Positions 7,542-14,933 of a DNA stretch of 64,000 bases are shown piece by piece. How positions within the stretch are numbered: position 1 is the stretch's first letter; the number at the start of each line of letters is the position of its first letter. The notes beneath the pieces were generated by a model that worked only from the letters and a program-made list of their open reading frames with translations, did not search any database and was not told the DNA's origin. The DNA lies in NCBI GenBank assembly GCA_965202875.1, contig OZ241870.1, positions 1,116,001 to 1,180,000 on the forward strand. Reading direction: 5' to 3'. The translations under genes were made by a program, and so were the position numbers. Origin of the DNA: HK1 sp965202875. GTDB taxonomy: Bacteria > Pseudomonadota > Gammaproteobacteria > HK1.

Positions 7542-8759
7542 GTGACCATCGTGAAGACAATCAGGGAAGCGGGTCCGGACGCGAAGCAGAGGCTGATCCT
7601 CGCCGCGTGCTGCGGCACGCACGGTGTCCAGGACGGGCTGACCGCCTCGATCTACGTTCTGCTTCCGGTCCTGGCGCAGACCTTCGGGCTGGGCTACGCG
7701 CAGGTGGGCCTGCTCCGCGCCGTCCACGGCAGCGCCATGTGGGTGCTGGAGCTGCCCTCCGGGATGCTCTCGGAGCGGTTCGGGCAGCGCGGCCTGCTGG
7801 CGTTCGGGCTGCTCTGCGGCGGCGCCGGATACCTCGCCATGTCGACGGCCGGCGGGTTCCACGGGGTGCTGCTCGGGCTCGGCATCGTGGGCTGCGGCGC
7901 CGCCTTCCAGCACTCGCTCTGCTCGTCGCTGGTGAGCGGGTGGTTCGAAGGCCCGGCGCGGCGCACCGCGCTCGGCGCCTACAACGCCAGCGGCGACGCC
8001 GGCAAGCTCGCGTTCACCGGACTGGTCACGGCCTGCCTCGGCGCCGGCGCGGGCTGGCAGGGTGCGGCGTTCGGCTACGGCGTGCTTGCGCTCGCCGCGG
8101 GCGCCGGCCTGTTCCTGCTGTTGCGTGCGGCCCGGGCCGGAGCACGCGACGCCCGCCCCGGCAGGGGACGTGCGATGCGCGGCTCCGATTGGGGGATCCG
8201 CCATCCGCCCGGATTCGCCACCCTTGCGTCGATCGTGTTCCTCGACATCGCGGTACAGGACGGATTCCTGGTCTTCGTCGCCTTCCTGCTGCTTCAGAAG
8301 CAGGTGCCGGCGGGTCTGGCCGGCCTCGGTGTGGTGCTCACCCTGGCCGGAGGCATGGTGGGGAAGTTCGGATGCGGCCTGCTGGCCGCACGCATCGGGG
8401 TGGTGCGGGCGCTCGTCCTGGTCGAGCTGCTGAGCGCCGCCGGCATCGTGGCCGTGCTCCTCGCGCCGGCTGCGCTCGCCCTCTGCCTGCTGCCCGTGGT
8501 GGGGGTGGTGCTGCAAGGCTCGTCCACGATCACCTACGGCACCGTCGGCGATCTGGTGGATGAACGCCGCCACTCCCGCGGCTTCGCCCTCATCTACACC
8601 ATCGTGAGCGGGGCGGCGGTCGCGGGGCCGATCGCGTTCGGGCTCGTCAGCGACGGGATCGGACTCGACGCGGCGATGCTCGCGATGGCCGTGGTCGTCC
8701 TGCTGCCGGTTCCCCTATGCCTGCTGCTGCGCGGCGCCCTGCGCCCGGCCCTGCCCTGA
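7542..8759 (+). CDS. MFS transporter
   Basis: The likely start is GTG 7542, giving a 405-residue protein. The frame is open upstream but that part is not membrane-like. About twelve hydrophobic segments are visible. Between segments 2 and 3 lies SGMLSERFGQRGLLAFG, the major-facilitator loop motif (G-x-x-x-x-R-x-G-x-R). The first segment holds CGTHGVQDGLTASIYVLLPVL, similar to the fosmidomycin-resistance (Fsr)-like and sugar/organic-acid groups. Substrate is not evident. No strong ribosome binding site is visible. The gene stands alone between the GST pair and the DUF1640 gene. Confidence 0.8.
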   Translation: MTIVKTIREAGPDAKQRLILAACCGTHGVQDGLTASIYVLLPVLAQTFGLGYAQVGLLRAVHGSAMWVLELPSGMLSERFGQRGLLAFGLLCGGAGYLAMSTAGGFHGVLLGLGIVGCGAAFQHSLCSSLVSGWFEGPARRTALGAYNASGDAGKLAFTGLVTACLGAGAGWQGAAFGYGVLALAAGAGLFLLLRAARAGARDARPGRGRAMRGSDWGIRHPPGFATLASIVFLDIAVQDGFLVFVAFLLLQKQVPAGLAGLGVVLTLAGGMVGKFGCGLLAARIGVVRALVLVELLSAAGIVAVLLAPAALALCLLPVVGVVLQGSSTITYGTVGDLVDERRHSRGFALIYTIVSGAAVAGPIAFGLVSDGIGLDAAMLAMAVVVLLPVPLCLLLRGALRPALP

Positions 8760-8851
8760 AGGCGAGGCTCGACGCTGGCGAGGGTGGCGTTCAGGCGGAC
8801 GGAGGGTGCGGTCCGGGCTGGCGAGGCGCTACGGCGATTGTGGGCGTTCCG

Positions 8852-9136
8852 TCAGAGAATCCCGAACACCCGAAGGCCGATGGCGAACATGAAGGCCGCG
8901 AGCAAGCCGATGGACCATCGGATGGTCCCGAGCTCGGCGCGCACGCTGGCGAGATCGGCCTTCGTGGCGAGCGAATCGATCGCGGTGCGAAGGTCCGCCT
9001 TCGTGGCGAGCTCGTCATGACCAGCCCCGGCCGCGGCACTGGCGGTGTTCACGATGGCTTCCGCCATCCGTTCATCGGCGCCGGCTTCCCGGAGTGCCTT
9101 GACGGCGGCGTGGGTGTCGAAGGTCGCGGCGTTCAT
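8852..9136 (-). CDS. DUF1640-like coiled-coil protein with C-terminal membrane anchor
   Basis: This 94-residue protein begins MNAATFDTHAAVKALREAGA, the usual start of DUF1640 proteins (relatives of the CCDC90/MCUR1 family). Two ATKADL repeats follow (DELATKADL and SLATKADL, residues 42-62), in a coiled-coil stretch. A terminal hydrophobic helix, IGLLAAFMFAIGLRVFGIL, would anchor it in the membrane. Members are common in proteobacteria, often beside mobile or defence genes, but their role is unknown. It is transcribed opposite to both neighbours. Confidence 0.8.
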   Translation of the reverse strand: MNAATFDTHAAVKALREAGADERMAEAIVNTASAAAGAGHDELATKADLRTAIDSLATKADLASVRAELGTIRWSIGLLAAFMFAIGLRVFGIL

Positions 9137-9426
9137 GGCGTTCCCCGTGGAACGGCTCCGGCATCGGCCCGCTTCAACGAGGCTGGCCCGGAGCCGAAGG
9201 CGAGTGTAACTTGCGCGTCATCGTCCGGGAAAGGCCGGGATGGTCCGCGGTCATCCGGGACCGGAGGGTGGTACCGGGGACATCCCGTCCAGCGTCCCGA
9301 ACACCTCTTGCTCCGACAGCAGGTCATCGACTCGATGCAGCGGACGTTCCGCACATATGTGAACCTCCCGCTTCCGGGCCGGCCCGGGATCCGCACGCCG
9401 CAGAGGCAGGCGCGGGGGATGCGCCG

Positions 9427-10500
9427 GTGAGCGCCTGGCTCCGCCCGGAGAACCTGGACGACGCGCTTGCGAGCCTGGGCGAGCGCCCGCATCGAGTACT
9501 CGCAGGGGGGACCGACGCATACCCGGCCGATGCCGCCGCGACCGGGTGGGGACAACCGGGCATCGATCACCCGGACGCCCCGCCAATCCTGGACGTCAGC
9601 GCCCTCGACGCGCTCTCGGGCATCCGCCGCTTTCCGGACCGGATCGAGATCGGCGCCCTCGTCACCTGGACCGAGGCGATCGAATCCGATCTGCCGGCGT
9701 GGTTCGACTGCGTGCGCCTTGCCGCCCGCGAGGTCGGCGGGCGGCAGATCCGGAACCGCGGCACGCTGGCGGGCAATCTCTGCAACGCATCGCCGGCGGC
9801 GGACGGCGTGCCCGCGCTGCTCGTCCTGGACGCGCGCGTGCGCTTGCAGAGCCGCGGCGGCTCCCGGGAGGTTCCGCTCGGGGGGTTCATCACCGGCAAC
9901 CGCCGCACCGGCCTGCGGCCCGGCGAGCTGATGACCGCGATCGCCATCCCCTCCCCCGCCACGGATGCGCGCTCCACCTTTCTCAAGCTCGGCGCAAGGC
10001 GCTACCTCGTGATCTCCATCGTGATGGCCGCGGCCTGCCTGGAGCTGGAGGACGGACGCATCCGTGATGCGCGCCTCGCCGTCGGCGCGTGCTCGGAGGT
10101 CGCGCAGCGCCTGGCCGGCCTGGAAGCGCGCCTTCAGGGCGTGCCCGCGGCCGAAGCGCCGGGCATGGTGCGGGACGAGGACTTCACGTCCCTCTCCCCC
10201 ATCGACGACGTGCGCGCCTCCGCCTCGTACCGCCGGCACGGCGCGCGGGTCCTGGTGCGCCGGGCGCTGGAGGCGCTGGTCCGCTCGAAAGATGCAAAGC
10301 GGGAGCCGCGCGCAATCGGGCTGGACTGCATTCTCCCCGGCTGGCGGCTCGCCGGGTCGGATCGCTCCCACATGAACCGGCGGGTGGCCGCCGGACGCGC
10401 ACCCGCTCCGTCTCGCCCGTACGGCCCCCGGAGCTTGGTGCGCCGGGCGCTCGATACACCGGCTCGTTCCGAAGACGCAAAGCGGGGGCCGGGCAGGTGA
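9427..10500 (+). CDS. Molybdenum hydroxylase, FAD-binding subunit (CoxM/xanthine dehydrogenase type)
   Basis: The start is GTG 9427 (VSAWLRPENLDDALASL), giving 357 residues. The FAD-binding PCMH fold shows RVLAGGTDAYP at residues 20-30 and the second flavin motif GGRQIRNRGTLAGNLCNASPAADG around 110-130. The last part includes the CO-dehydrogenase-flavoprotein C-terminal domain. This subunit passes electrons from the 2Fe-2S centres to an acceptor. The final 85 residues contain a duplicated segment (LVRRALEALVRSKDAK and LVRRALDTPARSEDAK), so the protein is longer than most relatives. Its TGA overlaps the GTG of the next gene, which points to translational coupling. Confidence 0.88.
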   Translation: MSAWLRPENLDDALASLGERPHRVLAGGTDAYPADAAATGWGQPGIDHPDAPPILDVSALDALSGIRRFPDRIEIGALVTWTEAIESDLPAWFDCVRLAAREVGGRQIRNRGTLAGNLCNASPAADGVPALLVLDARVRLQSRGGSREVPLGGFITGNRRTGLRPGELMTAIAIPSPATDARSTFLKLGARRYLVISIVMAAACLELEDGRIRDARLAVGACSEVAQRLAGLEARLQGVPAAEAPGMVRDEDFTSLSPIDDVRASASYRRHGARVLVRRALEALVRSKDAKREPRAIGLDCILPGWRLAGSDRSHMNRRVAAGRAPAPSRPYGPRSLVRRALDTPARSEDAKRGPGR

Positions 10501-10545
10501 TCGAACCGGGCCGTTCCCACATCGGCGGGCGTGCGATTGAATCGG
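10245..10545 (+). repeat. Degenerate duplication at the end of the FAD-subunit gene
   Basis: The segment 10250-10390 (GTGCGCCGGGCGCTGG, then GATGCAAAGCGGG, then CGCTCCCACAT) is echoed at about 10435-10545 (GTGCGCCGGGCGCTCG, GACGCAAAGCGGG, CGTTCCCACAT). The copy carries the end of the FAD-subunit gene into the first codons of the fused gene. Spacing and sequence have drifted, so it is an old tandem duplication. Confidence 0.6.
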
Positions 10546-13500
10546 ATCGCATGCGAGCCGGCGGATGCGCGACCGAGCCGCACCGTTTCTTCGTCAACGG
10601 GCGGACGGTCGAGGTCGATGCGCCGCCCGCCTCCCGGCTCACGCGCGTGCTCCGCGACCCTCTCGGACTGACCGGCACCAAGGTCGGCTGCGATGCGGGG
10701 GATTGCGGCGCCTGCACGGTGCTGCTGGACGGAGAGCAGGTCTGCGCCTGCCTGGTGCCGCTCTGCCAGGTGCGAGGCCGCTCGGTCACCACCATCGAAG
10801 GGCTGGCGGAGAACGGCGGCCTGAGTCGGCTGCAACGGGCGTTCCACGAGCACGGCGCAGCGCAATGCGGGATCTGCACGCCGGGCATGCTGATGGCGGC
10901 GAGCACCCTGCTCGACCGGCCATGTCCGCCTTCCGAGCCGGAGGTGCTCGATGCGCTCGGCGGGGTGCTGTGCCGGTGCACGGGCTACCGGAAGATCGTG
11001 CGGGCGGTGCTGGCGGCGGCGAACGGCGCGGCGGGCGGTGCGACGAAGGGCGCAGCAGGCGATGCGATGGGCGATGCGGCGGACGCCCTGCCGGAGGCGG
11101 AACCGGAATCCCGCCGGCATCCGGGACCCTGCAACCAGCGATCCGCCCCGCGGGACACGGGCTCGAACGGCGGAGGCATCCCCGGTCCGGGGCCGGAATC
11201 GGCTGTTGCGGGGGAGAGGGTTTCGAGTGGCGCATCCAAGCCCGCCCCGCTCCGGCCGGAGCCCGGCCCGCAAGAAACGGACGCGGCGCCGCTCGCCGAT
11301 GGCGAACGGCCCTCGTCATGGACTTCACGTGGCCTCCGGGCACGGAATGCCGATCCGCTGCCGCCCGCCGGTAAGGGCCAGGTGGGCACGAGCCCCGCCA
11401 CGGAACGCACGGGCGCCAAGCGCTACGTGGGCCGCCGGCTCCCGAGCGTGGACGGTCCCGCCAAGGTGACGGGGCGGGCTGTCTTCGGCGCGGACAGCGT
11501 GCCCGCCGGCGCGCTCCGGCTGCGCGTCGTGCGTTCCCCTCACGCACATGCGCGCTTCACCCTCGGGGACTGCACCGCGCTCCACGAACGCCATCCCGGA
11601 CTCGCCCGCATCCTCACCGCCGCCGACGTCCCCGGGGTCAACGGCTTCGGCATCTACCCGGAGATCAAGGATCAACCGGTGCTCGCCCCCGGCATCGTGC
11701 GCTACCGCGGCGAGGCGGTGCTCGCGCTGGTCGGCGACGAGGACACCCTCACCCGGCTCACCGATGATCGACTCCCCATCGTCTGGGAGCCGATCCCGGC
11801 CCTCTCCGACCCGCGCGACGCGCTCGCGGACGGCGCTCCGCCCGTCCATCCGGGCCGGCCGGACAACGTGCTCGCCCGAGGGCGCGTGCGCACCGGGGAA
11901 ATACCGCGGCCGGGCGGCGGCCGGCGGGGTATCGACCCGTCCGGTGGCGGTTCGTCCCGTATCGACCCACTCGACGTCGATCCGTCCGGCGTCGGTTCGT
12001 CCGGTATCGGTCCGTCCGGCGTCGGTCCGTCCGGTATCGGTCCGCCCGTTGTCGGCCTGTCCGGTGGCGATTCGCTGGATGCCGGCCCATCCGACGTCGG
12101 GCCGCCTGACGCCGGTTTGTCCGAAACGCCCGAGCGTTCGCCGTCCATGCCGCTGCCGAATACCGATGCGTTGGCCGGCAAGCCATCGGGCGGCGGTTCG
12201 CCAAGCGGTCATTCGCCAAACAGTGGGCCGTCGGACGGCGACGGCCTGCCGGGGGACGGTTCACCAAGCGCCGGCCCATCGGACGCCGTCGCCCCGATCG
12301 AGGCAAGCGGCGAGTTCGAGACCCCTTTCATCGAGCATGCCTACATCGAGCCGGAGGCGGGCTGGGCGCGGCGGATCGAAGGCGGGCGCATCGAGGTGGC
12401 CGCGAGCACGCAGACCCCCTACATGGACCGGGACGAGGTGGCGAACGTGCTCGGCATCGCGCCCGAACGGGTGCGCATCCGCCCCTCCGCCTGCGGAGGC
12501 GGCTTCGGCGGCAAGCTCGACCAGTCCGTGCAGCCGCTGGTCGCGCTGGCGGCGTGGCTGCTCGATGTGCCGGTGTACTGCGTCTACACCCGCCCCGAAT
12601 CGATGGCCGCCACCACCAAGCGCCATCCCTCCCGCATCCGCGCCCGCGCGGTGGCAGAGCCCGGCGGGCGCCTGCTCGGATACGAGTTCGACGGCGACTT
12701 CGACACCGGCGCCTACGCCTCCTGGGGCCCCACCGTGGCCGGGCGGGTGCCGGTGCACTGCATGGGTCCGTACCGCGTACCCAACGTGCGGGCGGAGGCG
12801 CGCGCGATCTTCACGCATTCGCCGCCGGCGGGCGCCTTCCGCGGCTTCGGGGTGCCGCAGGCCGCGATCGCGCACGAGACCCTGATCGACGAGCTGGCGG
12901 GCGCCTGCGGCATCGACCCGCTCGAATTCCGGCGCCGCAACGCGCTGCGGGCCGGGGACCGTACCGCCACCGGCCAGGTACTGGAGGCGAGCGCGGGACT
13001 CGTCGCCTGCCTCGACGCGCTGCGCCCGCACTGGGAGGCGCTGCACCGGGAAGCGGAGGCGTTCAACGCCGCGGCATCGGCCGCGGCGCCGGATGCAGCC
13101 TCCGTCGCCGCTTCGGTCTCCGCCATCGCCACCGCCTCGACCTCGACCGGCGCGCGGCAGCGGCGTCGCGGCGTCGGTATCGCGTGCATGTGGTACGGCT
13201 GCGGCAACACCTCCATGTCGAACCCCTCCTCGATGCGCGTGACCCTCTCCCGGGACGGCCGGGTGGTGTTCTACAACGGGGCGCAGGACATCGGGCAGGG
13301 CTCTTCGACGGTCATGCTCCAGATCCTGGCCGAGGCCCTGGACCTGCCCATCGAGCGGATCGACATGGTGGTCTCGGACACCGATCGGACCGAGGACGCG
13401 GGGAAATCCTCGGCCTCGCGCCAGACCTTCGTCTCCGGCCGCGCGGCCCAGCGCGCGGGGGACGATCTGCGCGCGAAGATCCTGGCCCTGGCCAACGCCG

Positions 13501-14129
13501 GACCGGATGCCGGCATCCGGCTCGACGGCGAGGAGCTGCGCATCACCGGCGAGGACGGTGTCGAACACGTCGTCGCGCTCGGGCGCCTCCCGGTCGTCGA
13601 GGACGGGGATGTCGTTCTCGAAGGCCGCGGCGCCTTCGACCCGCCCACCGGGCCCCTCGACGAGAACGGCCAGGGGGTCCCGTACGCGACCTACGGATTC
13701 GCCGCGCAGATTGCGAGTGTGGAGGTGGACCTGGAGCTGGGCACGGTGGCGTTGCGCCGCATCGTCGCCGCCCACGACGTGGGCGCCGCCGTGAACCCGG
13801 CCCTCGTCGAAGGCCAGATCGAGGGCGGGATCGCGCAGGGGATCGGGCTCGCCCTGATGGAGGAGTACGTACCGGGGCGCACCGAGAACCTGCACGACTA
13901 CCTGTTCCCCTCGATCGGCGACGTGCCGGAGATCGAATGCCTGCTCGTCGAGGACCCCGAGCCGCTCGGCCCCTACGGCGCCAAGGGGATCGGCGAGCCC
14001 GCCCTGATCCCCACCGCTCCCGCGATCCTCAACGCGGTCCACCACGCCACCGGCCTGCGCCTGCGCCGGCTGCCGATCCTGCCGCACCGCGTGCGCGAAG
14101 CGCTCGAAGCGGGAGGCCGGCATGGCTGA
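10497..14129 (+). CDS. Fused 2Fe-2S and molybdopterin-binding subunits of a molybdenum hydroxylase
   Basis: This 1,210-residue protein combines two subunits that are normally separate. Residues about 30-170 are the 2Fe-2S domain: GCDAGDCGACTVLLDGE for the first cluster, then CGICTPGML and CRCTGYRK for the second. A Pro/Glu-rich linker leads to the large subunit from about residue 307 (YVGRRLPSVDGPAKVTGRA). It has CGGGFGGK and AFRGFGVPQ, the molybdopterin-binding segments, plus GAQDIGQGSS and GAKGIGEPALIPT with the catalytic Glu. Residues about 478-600 are a Gly/Ser/Pro/Asp-rich insert before the Glu-rich re-entry EFETPFIEHAYIEPE. With the FAD subunit it would hydroxylate an N-heterocycle or purine-like ring. 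The start used is GTG 10497, overlapping the previous stop. ATG 10551 is the alternative. Confidence 0.85.
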   Translation: MIEPGRSHIGGRAIESDRMRAGGCATEPHRFFVNGRTVEVDAPPASRLTRVLRDPLGLTGTKVGCDAGDCGACTVLLDGEQVCACLVPLCQVRGRSVTTIEGLAENGGLSRLQRAFHEHGAAQCGICTPGMLMAASTLLDRPCPPSEPEVLDALGGVLCRCTGYRKIVRAVLAAANGAAGGATKGAAGDAMGDAADALPEAEPESRRHPGPCNQRSAPRDTGSNGGGIPGPGPESAVAGERVSSGASKPAPLRPEPGPQETDAAPLADGERPSSWTSRGLRARNADPLPPAGKGQVGTSPATERTGAKRYVGRRLPSVDGPAKVTGRAVFGADSVPAGALRLRVVRSPHAHARFTLGDCTALHERHPGLARILTAADVPGVNGFGIYPEIKDQPVLAPGIVRYRGEAVLALVGDEDTLTRLTDDRLPIVWEPIPALSDPRDALADGAPPVHPGRPDNVLARGRVRTGEIPRPGGGRRGIDPSGGGSSRIDPLDVDPSGVGSSGIGPSGVGPSGIGPPVVGLSGGDSLDAGPSDVGPPDAGLSETPERSPSMPLPNTDALAGKPSGGGSPSGHSPNSGPSDGDGLPGDGSPSAGPSDAVAPIEASGEFETPFIEHAYIEPEAGWARRIEGGRIEVAASTQTPYMDRDEVANVLGIAPERVRIRPSACGGGFGGKLDQSVQPLVALAAWLLDVPVYCVYTRPESMAATTKRHPSRIRARAVAEPGGRLLGYEFDGDFDTGAYASWGPTVAGRVPVHCMGPYRVPNVRAEARAIFTHSPPAGAFRGFGVPQAAIAHETLIDELAGACGIDPLEFRRRNALRAGDRTATGQVLEASAGLVACLDALRPHWEALHREAEAFNAAASAAAPDAASVAASVSAIATASTSTGARQRRRGVGIACMWYGCGNTSMSNPSSMRVTLSRDGRVVFYNGAQDIGQGSSTVMLQILAEALDLPIERIDMVVSDTDRTEDAGKSSASRQTFVSGRAAQRAGDDLRAKILALANAGPDAGIRLDGEELRITGEDGVEHVVALGRLPVVEDGDVVLEGRGAFDPPTGPLDENGQGVPYATYGFAAQIASVEVDLELGTVALRRIVAAHDVGAAVNPALVEGQIEGGIAQGIGLALMEEYVPGRTENLHDYLFPSIGDVPEIECLLVEDPEPLGPYGAKGIGEPALIPTAPAILNAVHHATGLRLRRLPILPHRVREALEAGGRHG
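11935..12130 (+). repeat. Degenerate 15-bp tandem repeats in the fused hydroxylase gene
   Basis: Units of CCGTCCGGCGTCGGT and CCGTCCGGTATCGGT alternate in frame and encode PSGVG/PSGIG pentapeptides. They grade into less regular Gly/Ser/Asp/Pro-rich sequence up to about 12290. The array interrupts the molybdopterin subunit at a surface loop between conserved blocks. Confidence 0.8.
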
Positions 14130-14166
14130 GACTCCGGGCCGCAATGCGGGCGAACCGTTCACGCCG
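14106..14166 (+). repeat. Left copy of about 60-bp imperfect direct repeat flanking the toxin-antitoxin pair
   Basis: Sequence around ATG 14122 (encoding MAETPGRNAGEPF) is about 80% identical to sequence around ATG 14864 (encoding MTEAPGRNVDEPS), from about 14106-14166 and 14848-14908. A shorter echo is the start of the next gene at 14934 (MADAPGTG). The toxin stop codon lies exactly at the inner edge of the left copy. The layout suggests the toxin-antitoxin cassette entered at the 5' end of an operon gene. Confidence 0.6.
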
Positions 14167-14463
14167 TTACGAGTAGTGGTACCGGCACTGAAGGAACTCG
14201 ATGCGGTCGTCCGCGACGAAGTACACGAGGCGATGCTCCTGGGTCAGACGGCGTGACCACGCACCAGCCGCAAGATGTTTCAGTCGTTCCGGTTTCCCGA
14301 TCCCGGTGAAGGGCTCTCTCAATACGGCTTCGACCAAGTCGAGTGCGCGTAGCGCCGTTTTCCTGTCGTGTCGCACCCAGTGCTTCAGATCGTCCCGAAA
14401 TTCCGGATGGAAGACCGCAACGCGGTTACCCCTCGGCAAGGCCAAGATCCCGGCGCAACTCAC
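14167..14463 (-). CDS. Txe/YoeB-family addiction-module toxin
   Basis: The protein matches YoeB/Txe ribosome-dependent mRNA interferases: FHPEFRDDLKHWVRHDRKTA, then REPFTGIGKPERLKH, SRRLTQEHRLVYFV, and the family-typical end CRYHYS. The conserved His near the C-terminus and the arginine of RRLTQEHR are the expected catalytic residues. With ATG 14463 it is 98 residues and overlaps the antitoxin by 38 bases. A TTG around 14442 would give the usual length of about 85-90, so the start is uncertain. Coupling with the antitoxin gene upstream is the normal order. Confidence 0.85.
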   Translation of the reverse strand: MSCAGILALPRGNRVAVFHPEFRDDLKHWVRHDRKTALRALDLVEAVLREPFTGIGKPERLKHLAAGAWSRRLTQEHRLVYFVADDRIEFLQCRYHYS

Positions 14464-14716
14464 CTACCGTCGAAGGCGGCAGCGTCCGTTCCTGGACGCG
14501 GAGAAGAGCGCGAAGAAGCCGTTGCGCGTTCGCCGGAGATCGCATGAGATGCGCAGTCTCGGTCAGCGACGCCAACTCCTCCGCGCTGATCAGGACCACA
14601 TCGCCACCGCCGGGCCGGCGAATGAGCACCGGCTGACGAATCGAGGCGACCTCGTCGCACAGCGACGCCAACCTCGCGCGGGCCTCGCCGCAGGTCGTGA
14701 CTCGGGTGGTACGCAT
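14426..14716 (-). CDS. YefM/Phd-family antitoxin
   Basis: The 96-residue protein starts at ATG 14716, which has GAGGAAGG four bases upstream. MRTTRVTTCGEARARLASLCDEV is the N-terminal DNA-binding strand and helix of the Phd/YefM fold. RQPVLIRRPGGGDVVLISAEELASLTETAHLM continues with the family-typical I-S-x-x-E-x-x-S-L-x-E-T. The C-terminal tail would wrap the toxin. Such antitoxins also repress their own promoter, which should lie just upstream of 14716. The pair lies antisense within an otherwise forward catabolic operon. Confidence 0.88.
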   Translation of the reverse strand: MRTTRVTTCGEARARLASLCDEVASIRQPVLIRRPGGGDVVLISAEELASLTETAHLMRSPANAQRLLRALLRVQERTLPPSTVGELRRDLGLAEG

Positions 14717-14933
14717 TGCACCTTCCTCGGTTTCCACGGAATGCACGATTGCATCATGGGGTCGTCAAGGCGGTCTTGTCCAACGGCATGCAATCCATCC
14801 TCGGAGACCGCACAATGGGAACGGAGGGTCGTTTTCGTATCCTTCGGCGCCGTGGAGGCCATCATGACCGAGGCTCCGGGCCGTAACGTGGACGAACCGT
14901 CCGCGCCGGTGTTCTCCGAAGCGGAGAGCTCCC

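Noticed and set aside
9352..9361. Perfect palindrome CACATATGTG upstream of the FAD-subunit gene
   Set aside because: It could be an operator, but a single 10-bp palindrome without regulator gene or second site is not enough to call.
12261..14162. Minus-strand frame of 633 codons opposite the hydroxylase
   Set aside because: The complementary frame holds complete cluster and Mo-binding motifs; this one is composition-driven.
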